A DNA stretch of 12,851 bases from Propionibacteriales bacterium (GTDB lineage: Bacteria > Actinomycetota > Actinomycetes > Propionibacteriales > Propionibacteriaceae): assembly GCA_017882655.1 (NCBI GenBank), contig JADGPB010000030.1:1-12851 (forward strand), in the 5' to 3' direction. The position numbers were made by a program, and so were the translations under genes. Every line of letters begins with the position of its first letter. Within the stretch, counting starts at the first letter, position 1. Positions 6,843 to 12,851 of the stretch are shown one piece after another. The notes beneath the pieces are model-generated. The model had not been told where the DNA came from. It made no database searches and saw only the letters and a program-made list of their open reading frames with translations.

Positions 6843-7757
6843 ATGCTCATCAACGACGGTCTCCCTTTCCACTCCCGAGACGCTCACGAACACTTCGGCT
6901 CACGACGAGAGTTCCTCGAGGCCCGAAGGCTGGGTCGCATCCGCTGGGTCGTCCACTCCGTAGCCATCGACGCGTCCGTCCCTGACTCGACCATCGTGCG
7001 CGCAGAGGCTGCACGGATCGTTGTACCCGACCACGCGGTTGCTAGCGATGACTACGCCGCGTTTGTGCTTGGTGCGGATACGAGACCGCCCGGGCGTCGT
7101 TGGGAACTGCGACCCAGCTACCTAGTGCCCCACACCCGGTATCGCTCCGCCCACGACTACGCGATCGTCCGGCAGTCGACGAGGATCCCCGACGACGACG
7201 TGATGGAGCTTGCGGGATTGCGACTCACCACGCCACTCAGGACCGCCGCCGATCTTCTCCGCCTGAGACGACGCCCGTACGCGTTGGCAGCCTGCGACGC
7301 GATGGCCTTCGCACATCTGATCACCACGGACGACCTCTGCTCGTACATCGCTTGTCTGCACCGCCTCCCCGGGCTCCCGCAGGCACAGGAGTTGGCCCCT
7401 CGCGTCAGCCACCTAGCCGAGTCGCATGGTGAGTCCTGGCAAAGGTGCCGGATCCTCGACGCCGGATTCCCATGCCCTCAGCTGCAGTACCCCGTGATCG
7501 ATTCGTACGGCATCGAGCGCCGTCTCGACATGGCGTACGAAGAGGTGCGGGTGGCCACGGAGTACGACGGTCGGGAGTTTCACACGGCGCAGACCGATCG
7601 GGACGGCGACGCAGCACGCCGGTCGGACCTTTCGCTCCGGCGCGGATGGAGGTTCGTACTCGGCACGTTCGAGCGAGTCTTCGGCACATCCCCGGAGTTC
7701 GACTGCGAACTTGGCTCTTTGCTCGGAATCAAGCCGAGGCTGCGCACGTGGTACTGA
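6843..7757 (+). CDS. DUF559-type (Vsr/PD-(D/E)XK-like) protein with AbiEi-like N-terminal part
   Basis: The protein has 304 residues. Residues about 1-150 resemble the N-terminal part of actinobacterial AbiEi-like/DUF559 proteins: a short helical start, a beta stretch RIRWVVHSVAIDA, and VVPDHAVASDDYAAFVLGAD. Residues about 195-280 are the DUF559 domain: ESWQRCRILDAGFPCPQLQY, RRLDMAYEEVRVATEYDGREFH and DAARRSDLSLRRGWRFV. Likely active-site residues are E197, D229 and E240/D242. A DNA endonuclease activity is inferred from the fold family; the biological role is unknown. No partner toxin or methylase is adjacent. The ATG at 6843 has no clear ribosome site. The gene holds three CTAG sites (about 7042, 7122, 7411), a tetramer nearly absent from the core genes, which suggests different ancestry. 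It is enclosed by inverted repeat arrays. Confidence 0.75.
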   Translation: MLINDGLPFHSRDAHEHFGSRREFLEARRLGRIRWVVHSVAIDASVPDSTIVRAEAARIVVPDHAVASDDYAAFVLGADTRPPGRRWELRPSYLVPHTRYRSAHDYAIVRQSTRIPDDDVMELAGLRLTTPLRTAADLLRLRRRPYALAACDAMAFAHLITTDDLCSYIACLHRLPGLPQAQELAPRVSHLAESHGESWQRCRILDAGFPCPQLQYPVIDSYGIERRLDMAYEEVRVATEYDGREFHTAQTDRDGDAARRSDLSLRRGWRFVLGTFERVFGTSPEFDCELGSLLGIKPRLRTWY

Positions 7758-7767
7758 CCTGGCAGCA

Positions 7768-7839
7768 GTACAGGTCCTCTCGCCGAGGGGTACAGGTGCT
7801 CTCCCCGAGGGGTACAGGTGCTCTCGCCGAGGGGTACAG
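7768..7839 (-). repeat. 22-bp tandem repeat array, right (four copies, inverted)
   Basis: The same core appears as its complement, GGTACAGGTGCTCTC; the GTAC centres are at 7768, 7790, 7812 and 7834, again exactly 22 bp apart. Full units are 7787-7808 and 7809-7830; partial copies are 7768-7786 and 7831-7839. Point differences include GGTCCTCTC in the first copy and CTCCCC in the second. It begins 11 bp after the DUF559 stop and ends 37 bp before the possible transporter promoter. With the left array it makes an inverted pair spanning 1165 bp. Confidence 0.95.
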
Positions 7840-7875
7840 CTACGGCCTGGGAGGCGGACCCTGGTCCCCGGCGGG

Positions 7876-7881
7876 TATGTT
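7876..7881 (+). promoter_or_regulatory. Possible promoter -10 of the peptide transporter operon
   Basis: TATGTT fits TANNNT and would start transcription near 7888, giving an 18-nt leader that contains the strong GAGGAGGT ribosome site (7895-7902). No convincing -35 is present. The position just beyond the repeat array is sensible for the first gene of the operon. Confidence 0.35.
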
Positions 7882-7905
7882 GCGGGCAACGGTCGAGGAG
7901 GTGCC

Positions 7906-8895
7906 ATGGTCAAGTACTTGCTGCTGCGTATCGCCAACTACGCGCTGCTGCTGTTCATCGCGGTGTCCTTGGCATGGGTGCTGGCGCAGACGCAGCTGCA
8001 TCCGCGACAGCTGTTCGAGGTACGCAACCCGCCGATCGACCCGCAGTCGATCGAGAACATCCTGCGCGCGGCGAACGTGTCCGACCACGTGCCCTTGTGG
8101 GACCGGTACGTGACGTGGATCCGCGGCATCTTCCTGCACTGGGACTGGGGTACGAGCCCGGGCGGCGCCGATGTCGGCGACGAGATCGGACGACGGATCT
8201 GGGTCTCGTTCCGTCTCGTGACGATCGGCTGGCTGCTCGGTACGTTCATCGGCGTCACGCTCGGCGCCTGGACCGCCGTCCGCCAGTACAGGATCTCCGA
8301 TCGCGTCGTGACCGCGCTCATACTCATCCTCGTCGCAACCCCTTCGTACGTCACCGGCGAGGTCTCGAAGATGGTCGCCACCGTGGTCAACAAGCAGGTC
8401 GGCTTCCAGCTGTTCCTGTTCCTCGGCGAGAAGTCGACGGGCACGCTCCCGAGCTACCCGCTCTCCGACGTCGTCGACCGCGTCCAGCACATGGTGCTGC
8501 CGACGCTGGTGCTGACGTTGCTCGGAATGGCCGGCCTCCAGCGGCTGCAGCGCGGCCTCATGCTCGACGCGCTCGGCTCGGACTTCGTCCGTACGGCCCG
8601 CGCCAAGGGCCTGCGCGAGAACAAGGCGGTGATGAAGCACGCTCTCCGTACAGCCCTCATCCCGACCGGTACGTACTTCGCGTTCCAGGCCGCCACGCTT
8701 TTCGTGGGCGCCACGTTCACGGAGCGCATCTTCGCGTTCCAGGGCATGGGCATCTACGGCGTCGACACGATCTCGAAGCAGAACATCAACGGCGTCGTGG
8801 CGGTCACAGCCTTCGGCGGCCTCTGCTACCTCGTCGGTGCGCTCCTCGCGGACCTCATGGTGGCGTTCCTCGACCCGCGCGTACGGCTGAGCTGA
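7906..8895 (+). CDS. ABC transporter permease, DppB/OppB type
   Basis: This is the first membrane subunit of a peptide/nickel-type importer. The protein has 329 residues. An N-terminal span (KYLLLRIANYALLLFIAVSL) is followed by a large outer loop (about 30-100) typical of DppB, and then about five spans. The cytoplasmic coupling motif lies at about 226-253 (DFVRTARAKGLRENKAVMKH), matching the family RTARAKGL. The C-terminus ends DPRVRLS, as is usual. The ATG at 7906 follows GAGGAGGT and matches the family N-terminus; longer readings run through the repeat array and are rejected. The second permease starts 10 bp downstream. The substrate cannot be told from sequence; oligopeptides are most likely. 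Confidence 0.93.
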   Translation: MVKYLLLRIANYALLLFIAVSLAWVLAQTQLHPRQLFEVRNPPIDPQSIENILRAANVSDHVPLWDRYVTWIRGIFLHWDWGTSPGGADVGDEIGRRIWVSFRLVTIGWLLGTFIGVTLGAWTAVRQYRISDRVVTALILILVATPSYVTGEVSKMVATVVNKQVGFQLFLFLGEKSTGTLPSYPLSDVVDRVQHMVLPTLVLTLLGMAGLQRLQRGLMLDALGSDFVRTARAKGLRENKAVMKHALRTALIPTGTYFAFQAATLFVGATFTERIFAFQGMGIYGVDTISKQNINGVVAVTAFGGLCYLVGALLADLMVAFLDPRVRLS

Positions 8896-8905
8896 GGGGG
8901 CGACG

Positions 8906-9847
8906 ATGTCCATAGATTTCCGCATCAGCGAAGAGCCCGAGGCCCTCGACGGCGCCACGGCCCCGATCGCCCCGATCAGCAAGCGCCTGAGCCGCGGCCA
9001 GCTCGTACGTCGCAGGTTCTTCCGCAACCGCAGCGCCGTGGTGGGCCTGGTCATCATCGGCGTCCTGGTGGTCCTCGCGCTCTTCGGCCAGTACCTGCTC
9101 CCCTGGCAGTTCGACCAGCGCGACCTCGGCCAGTACTACAAGCCCCCGTCCGCCCAGCACCTCTTCGGCACCACCCAGGCCGGCTTCGACGTCATGTCCC
9201 GGACCGTGCGTGGTCTCGGCAAGTCGCTGATCATCGGCTTCATGGTCGCGATCATCCAGACGACCATGGCAGCGCTCATCGGTTCGTCGGCCGCCTACAT
9301 CGGTGGCTGGTACGAGAGGGCGTGGCTCTGGGTCATCGACCTCATGCTCGTCCTGCCGTCGTTCTTCCTCATCGCCATCGTGTCCCAGGGCGGCCCCAAG
9401 GGCCAGTACGCGTGGCTGCTGCTGGTCGTACTGCTGGCCGCGTTCGGCTGGCAGCTCTCGGCCCGTGTCGTACGCAGCCTGTCGATGTCGGTGAAGGAGC
9501 GCGAGTACGTCGCCGCGGCGCGCTTCATGGGCCTCTCGACCCCTCGACTGCTGGTGCGTCACATCGTCCCCAACATCGCCTCGATGCTCATCGTCGACGT
9601 GTGCCTCGGCGTCGGCTACGCGATCCTCGGCGAGGCCGGCCTGTCCTACTTCGGGTACGGCGTCCAGGCCCCGGACACGTCGCTCGGCACGCTCATCTCG
9701 GAAGGGGCCCAGTCGACCACCATCGCACCGTGGATCTTCCTCGCACCGGCGAGCGTGCTCGTGCTGCTCGTCATGTGCGTCAACGCGCTCGGTGACGGAC
9801 TGCGCGACGCGCTCGACCCGTCGTCGCTCTCTGGAGGGCAGGCATGA
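8906..9847 (+). CDS. ABC transporter permease, DppC/OppC type
   Basis: This is the second membrane subunit, which pairs with the preceding permease. The protein has 313 residues. A hydrophilic N-terminus precedes RRRFFRNRSAVVGLVIIGVLVVLALF (about 35-60), the OppC_N signature. Then come HLFGTTQAGFDVMSRTVRGLGKSL (about 85-108), several spans and the coupling motif EYVAAARFMGLSTPRLLVRHIVPN (200-223). LGEAGLSYFGYGVQAPDTSLG (241-261) is the typical DppC stretch. GAGGGGG lies upstream of the ATG with suitable spacing. The TGA overlaps the ATG of the ATPase gene as ATGA. Confidence 0.94.
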   Translation: MSIDFRISEEPEALDGATAPIAPISKRLSRGQLVRRRFFRNRSAVVGLVIIGVLVVLALFGQYLLPWQFDQRDLGQYYKPPSAQHLFGTTQAGFDVMSRTVRGLGKSLIIGFMVAIIQTTMAALIGSSAAYIGGWYERAWLWVIDLMLVLPSFFLIAIVSQGGPKGQYAWLLLVVLLAAFGWQLSARVVRSLSMSVKEREYVAAARFMGLSTPRLLVRHIVPNIASMLIVDVCLGVGYAILGEAGLSYFGYGVQAPDTSLGTLISEGAQSTTIAPWIFLAPASVLVLLVMCVNALGDGLRDALDPSSLSGGQA

Positions 9848-12018
9848 CGACCACCGAACCGGCCATAAGGAACCGGCAGACCGCGGCGGGCGACGTCGTC
9901 CTCAGTGTCCGCAACCTGCACGTGACGTTCCCGAGCGAGGCGGGTCTGGTCAAGGCGGTACGCGGCCTCAGCTTCGACCTGCTCGCGGGCGAGACGATGG
10001 CGATCGTGGGCGAGTCCGGCTCCGGGAAGTCGGTGACGAGCCTGGCGATCATGGGCCTGCACCCACGCAACGCGCGGATCGCCGGCTCGATCACGCTGCA
10101 CGGACGGGAGCTGGTCGGCCTCAGCGACGCGGAGATGTCCTCCATCCGCGGCGAGGACCTCGCCATGATCTTCCAGGACCCGCTGAGCGCTCTCACGCCC
10201 GTCTACACGATCGGCGACCAGATCGTCGAGGCGATCCAGACCCACCACGACGTGGGACGTACGCAGGCGTGGAAGCGCGCCGTCGAGCTGCTGGACCTGG
10301 TCGGCATCCCGAACCCCCAGCTGCGGGTGAAGTCGTTCCCGCACGAGTTCTCCGGCGGCATGCGGCAGCGGGCGATGATCGCCCAGGCGATCGCGAACGA
10401 CCCCGACGTGATCATCGCCGACGAGCCGACCACGGCCCTCGACGTGACGATCCAGGCCCAGGTCCTCGAGGTGCTGAAGAAGGCCCAGCTCGAGACCGGC
10501 GCGGCGGTCATCATGATCACCCACGACCTGGGTGTGGTGGCGGGGATGTCCGACCGGGTCACCGTGATGTACGCGGGACGCCCCGTCGAGCAGGGCAGCG
10601 TCGACGACATCTTCTACAACCCGAGGATGCCGTACACGATCGGCCTCCTCGGCGCCGTACCGCGCCTCGACGCGACGAACTCCGAGCCGCTGGCCACGCT
10701 GCAGGGCAACCCGCCGACGGTAGTCGACCTCCCGCCTGGCTGCCCCTTCGTACCGCGCTGCCCGCTCGCTCACGCCGGCTGTCGCGAGCAGGAACCCGAG
10801 CTCGCCCCCGTGGGCCCCGGGCACACGACCGCCTGCTGGGAGAGCGACCGGATCCGTGCGGAGAAGCTGACCAGCAAGGACATCTTCCCTGCGCCCGTCA
10901 TCGAGCGGACGGTGTTCGAGTCGATCCCCCGCGACGAGCGCGACACGGTCCTCAGCCTGGCCGGCATGAAGAAGCACTACCCGCTCATGAAGGGTGCAGT
11001 GCTGCGCCGGCGCGTCGGGACTGTGTACGCGGTCGACGGGATCGACCTCGACCTGCGGCGCGGCGAGACGCTCGGGCTGGTCGGCGAGTCGGGCTGCGGC
11101 AAGTCGACGACGCTGCTCGAGATCCTCAACCTCCACTCCCCCACCGACGGCAAGATCGTCGTCTTCGGCAAGGACACCTCGAGGCTCAACCGTGGCGAGA
11201 CGAAGACGATGCGACGCGACCTGCAGGTCGTGTTCCAGGACCCCATGGCCTCCCTCGACCCTCGGATGCCGATCTTCGACATCATCGCGGAACCGCTGGG
11301 CGTGCATGGCTGGTCCAAGGGCAAGATCGAGACCAGAGTGATGGAGCTGCTGAAGACCGTGGGCCTTGAAGAGAGCCACGCCAACCGCTACCCGCAGCAC
11401 TTCTCGGGTGGCCAGCGGCAGCGCGTCGGCATCGCCAGGGCCCTCGCGCTCGAGCCCGAGCTGATCGTGCTGGACGAGCCGGTGTCGGCGCTCGACGTGT
11501 CGATCCAGGCGGGCATCATCAACCTGCTGGAGGAGCTCAAGCAGCGCCTCACCCTGTCGTACCTGTTCGTGGCGCACGATCTCGCCGTGATCCGGCACAT
11601 CGCCGACCGCGTGGCCGTGATGTACCTCGGCAAGATCGTCGAGATCGGCACGGTCGCAGAGGTCTACAACCGCCCGAGCCATCCGTACACGCAAGCGCTG
11701 CTCTCCGCGATCCCGATCCCGGACCCCCAGACCGAGCGGACCCGGACGCGCATCCTGCTGCGCGGTGACCTTCCCAGCCCCGCCAACCCGCCCTCCGGCT
11801 GCAAGTTCCGAACCCGCTGCCCGATCTTCGAGCAGCTCACACCCGAACAGCGCACGCCGTGCCTCGAAACCATGCCGCCGCTCGATCCAGCACCCGCAGG
11901 CGCTGTCGTGGCGCTTCAGGAGGCGATCAGCCTGAGTGCCACCGCGCGGGGCGCAGGCGACACGCGCGTCGACCACCTCGTCGCCTGCTACTACGCGAGG
12001 CCCACAAAGGTGCTCTGA
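9844..12018 (+). CDS. Fused peptide ABC transporter ATPase (DppD-DppF in one chain)
   Basis: One 724-residue chain carries both nucleotide-binding domains. Half 1: Walker A GESGSGKS (56-63), Q-loop Q111, signature FSGGMRQR (169-176), Walker B IIADE (190-194) and H-loop H227. Half 2: Walker A GESGCGKS (414-421), Q465, FSGGQRQR (520-527), VLDE (542-545) and H578. Both active sites look intact. Each half ends in an oligopeptide-ABC C-terminal domain with four Cys: C300, C306, C313, C331 and C653, C659, C673, C715. The first set has the C-x5-C-x6-C...C spacing associated with an iron-sulphur cluster in mycobacterial OppD; the second has a longer gap before its third Cys. Translation is probably coupled to the permease through ATGA, with GGAGGG upstream. 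Fused ATPases of this kind are common in Actinomycetota. Confidence 0.95.
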   Translation: MTTTEPAIRNRQTAAGDVVLSVRNLHVTFPSEAGLVKAVRGLSFDLLAGETMAIVGESGSGKSVTSLAIMGLHPRNARIAGSITLHGRELVGLSDAEMSSIRGEDLAMIFQDPLSALTPVYTIGDQIVEAIQTHHDVGRTQAWKRAVELLDLVGIPNPQLRVKSFPHEFSGGMRQRAMIAQAIANDPDVIIADEPTTALDVTIQAQVLEVLKKAQLETGAAVIMITHDLGVVAGMSDRVTVMYAGRPVEQGSVDDIFYNPRMPYTIGLLGAVPRLDATNSEPLATLQGNPPTVVDLPPGCPFVPRCPLAHAGCREQEPELAPVGPGHTTACWESDRIRAEKLTSKDIFPAPVIERTVFESIPRDERDTVLSLAGMKKHYPLMKGAVLRRRVGTVYAVDGIDLDLRRGETLGLVGESGCGKSTTLLEILNLHSPTDGKIVVFGKDTSRLNRGETKTMRRDLQVVFQDPMASLDPRMPIFDIIAEPLGVHGWSKGKIETRVMELLKTVGLEESHANRYPQHFSGGQRQRVGIARALALEPELIVLDEPVSALDVSIQAGIINLLEELKQRLTLSYLFVAHDLAVIRHIADRVAVMYLGKIVEIGTVAEVYNRPSHPYTQALLSAIPIPDPQTERTRTRILLRGDLPSPANPPSGCKFRTRCPIFEQLTPEQRTPCLETMPPLDPAPAGAVVALQEAISLSATARGAGDTRVDHLVACYYARPTKVL

Positions 12019-12096
12019 CAAGGGGAGATCGTCGTGGTGCAGAACATCGTTAGCAAAAGGTGACCGGACTCCTTACATCTTCCATTGAAGCGGAAC

Positions 12097-12102
12097 TAGG
12101 GT
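12097..12102 (+). promoter_or_regulatory. Possible promoter -10 for the substrate-binding protein
   Basis: TAGGGT fits TANNNT, with CTTACA (12072-12077, four of six matches to TTGACA) 19 bp upstream. It lies in the 144-bp gap after the ATPase gene. A separate promoter would let the binding protein be made in excess, as is usual for these systems. Motif evidence only. Confidence 0.3.
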
Positions 12103-12105
12103 TTG

Positions 12106-12139
12106 TCCTGGACCCAGGAACACGGCTGTTCGCGCCGTG
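12106..12139 (+). promoter_or_regulatory. Two adjacent hairpins upstream of the binding-protein gene
   Basis: TCCTGG/CCAGGA (12106-12119, 2-nt loop) and CACGGC/GCCGTG (12121-12139, 7-nt loop TGTTCGC) are perfect 6-bp stems separated by one base. No U-tract follows. They could protect mRNA ends, attenuate readthrough from the ATPase gene, or act as operators. The second ends 14 bp before the ribosome site GGAGGA (12154-12159). Confidence 0.35.
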
Positions 12140-12162
12140 ACGCCGCACCCTCTGGAGGAAGA

Positions 12163-12851
12163 GTGAAGCTTCACACCCTGCTCGCTGCACCACTCGCAGC
12201 CGCGCTCGCACTGACCCTGACCGCCTGCGGCAGCCAGCCGGGCGCGACGGGCGGAAGTTCGGCGCCGTCACTATCAGCGACATCGCAGCAGATCAACGCC
12301 AAATCCCGCGACCAGATCGCTGATGGCGGTGAGCTCAAGCTGCCGATCGGCTCTCTGGCCGACAACTGGAACCCCATGAACGTCGACGGGAACGAGGTCG
12401 ACTTCACGAGTGTGCGCCAGCCGATGACGCCGTACTTCTTCGACTTCGCCGCAGACGGCACCGCGACGTTCGACAAGAACTACCTGACCAAGGAGCCGAC
12501 GCCCACCGTCACGAACAACAAGCTCTCCGTCGAGTTCAACCTCAACCCGAAGGCGGTCTGGAACGACGGTACGAAGTTCTCGCTGGCCGACTTCCAGGCC
12601 ACGGCCAAGGCGTGCAACGGCGAGGACGCGACGTTCAACTGCGCGACGACTGACGGCTACGACCAGATCGAGTCCGTCACGCAGGGCGCCACAGAGAACG
12701 ACATCGTGGTCAACTACAAGTCGACGTACCCCGACTGGAAGGCCACCTTCGCCACCGGTCCCGCCCGCGCGGACTCCGTCAAGACCCCCGACGTGTTCAA
12801 CACCGGCTGGGCGACGCTCGCGGGTCATGACGCCTGGTTCTCCGGTCCGTA
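12163..12851 (+). CDS. Peptide ABC transporter substrate-binding lipoprotein (partial, SBP family 5)
   Basis: The frame is open from GTG 12163 to the right edge (229 full codons), so the C-terminus is missing. A type II signal peptide is clear: KLHTLL, a hydrophobic stretch, then lipobox LTAC with C22 as the lipidated residue, followed by a Gly/Ser linker. The mature part has family-5 features: GGELKLPIGSLADNWNPMN (start of the binding fold), SVEFNLNPKAVWNDGTKFSLADF (the typical W-x-DG-x-F/TAxDF signature) and a repeat of short beta strands. GGAGGA lies just upstream of the GTG. It would capture the substrate, probably a peptide, outside the membrane and deliver it to the two permeases encoded upstream. 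It is placed last here, whereas many dpp operons put it first. Confidence 0.92.
   Translation, partial: MKLHTLLAAPLAAALALTLTACGSQPGATGGSSAPSLSATSQQINAKSRDQIADGGELKLPIGSLADNWNPMNVDGNEVDFTSVRQPMTPYFFDFAADGTATFDKNYLTKEPTPTVTNNKLSVEFNLNPKAVWNDGTKFSLADFQATAKACNGEDATFNCATTDGYDQIESVTQGATENDIVVNYKSTYPDWKATFATGPARADSVKTPDVFNTGWATLAGHDAWFSGP

Noticed and set aside
6608..6893. Small minus-strand frames through the left repeat array
   Set aside because: The 22-bp period is not a multiple of three, so the apparent peptide repeats only reflect the DNA repeat.
6675..7839. CRISPR array
   Set aside because: Units are directly tandem with no unique spacers, and no cas gene is present.
7840..9057. 405-codon minus-strand frame
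   Set aside because: It is antisense to dppB and the start of dppC, with shadow composition.
9646..12021. 791-codon minus-strand open frame
   Set aside because: It lies opposite the dppC and ATPase genes and its product is a His/Arg/Asp/Val-rich shadow. Long antisense frames are expected at high GC3.
12034..12063. Short GTG-initiated frame in the transporter intergenic gap
   Set aside because: It has only nine or so codons, no conserved features and no clear reason to call a leader peptide.

Overview
This 12.85 kb window comes from a high-GC actinomycete. The evidence is the strong G/C bias at third codon positions, frequent GTG starts, CarD, the mycobacterial-style rsmI/pmt divergent pair, the fused dipeptide-transporter ATPase, and a DUF559 protein of a type common in Actinomycetota. 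I could not fix the genus; Propionibacteriales-like relatives are a guess. No rRNA, tRNA or CRISPR was seen, and no stretch longer than 300 bases lacks a gene.

Layout. Bases 1-96 hold the last 31 codons of an unrecognised plus-strand gene, which ends 3 bp from the convergent ispF stop. Bases 100-3813 form a minus-strand core block, read right to left: rsmI (16S rRNA C1402 ribose methylation), prs (a divergent PRPP synthase), carD (RNA polymerase-binding regulator), ispD and ispF (steps 3 and 5 of the non-mevalonate isoprenoid pathway). carD, ispD and ispF are joined by 1-nt and 4-nt overlaps. Bases 3855-6657 hold two plus-strand genes: a predicted NYN ribonuclease with a C-terminal LOTUS/OST-HTH domain, then a protein O-mannosyltransferase.

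Bases 6658-7905 are the accessory part. An orphan gene for a DUF559 (PD-(D/E)XK, Vsr-like) protein lies between two arrays of a 22-bp repeat. The arrays are in opposite orientation, and each has four GTAC-centred copies at exactly 22-bp spacing. This is the least explained structure in the window.

Bases 7906-12851 encode a peptide/nickel-type ABC importer: two permeases, one polypeptide carrying both ATPase domains, and, after a 144-bp gap with its own possible promoter and hairpins, a substrate-binding lipoprotein that runs off the right edge.

Logic. The left half is housekeeping: lipid precursor, PRPP and ribosome/RNA polymerase functions, plus surface glycosylation. The right half is one nutrient importer. 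Between them sits a possible mobile or repeat-associated nuclease cassette. Two further points: GTAC is strongly over-represented across the window, and two genes (prs, pmt) look leaderless with GTG starts.
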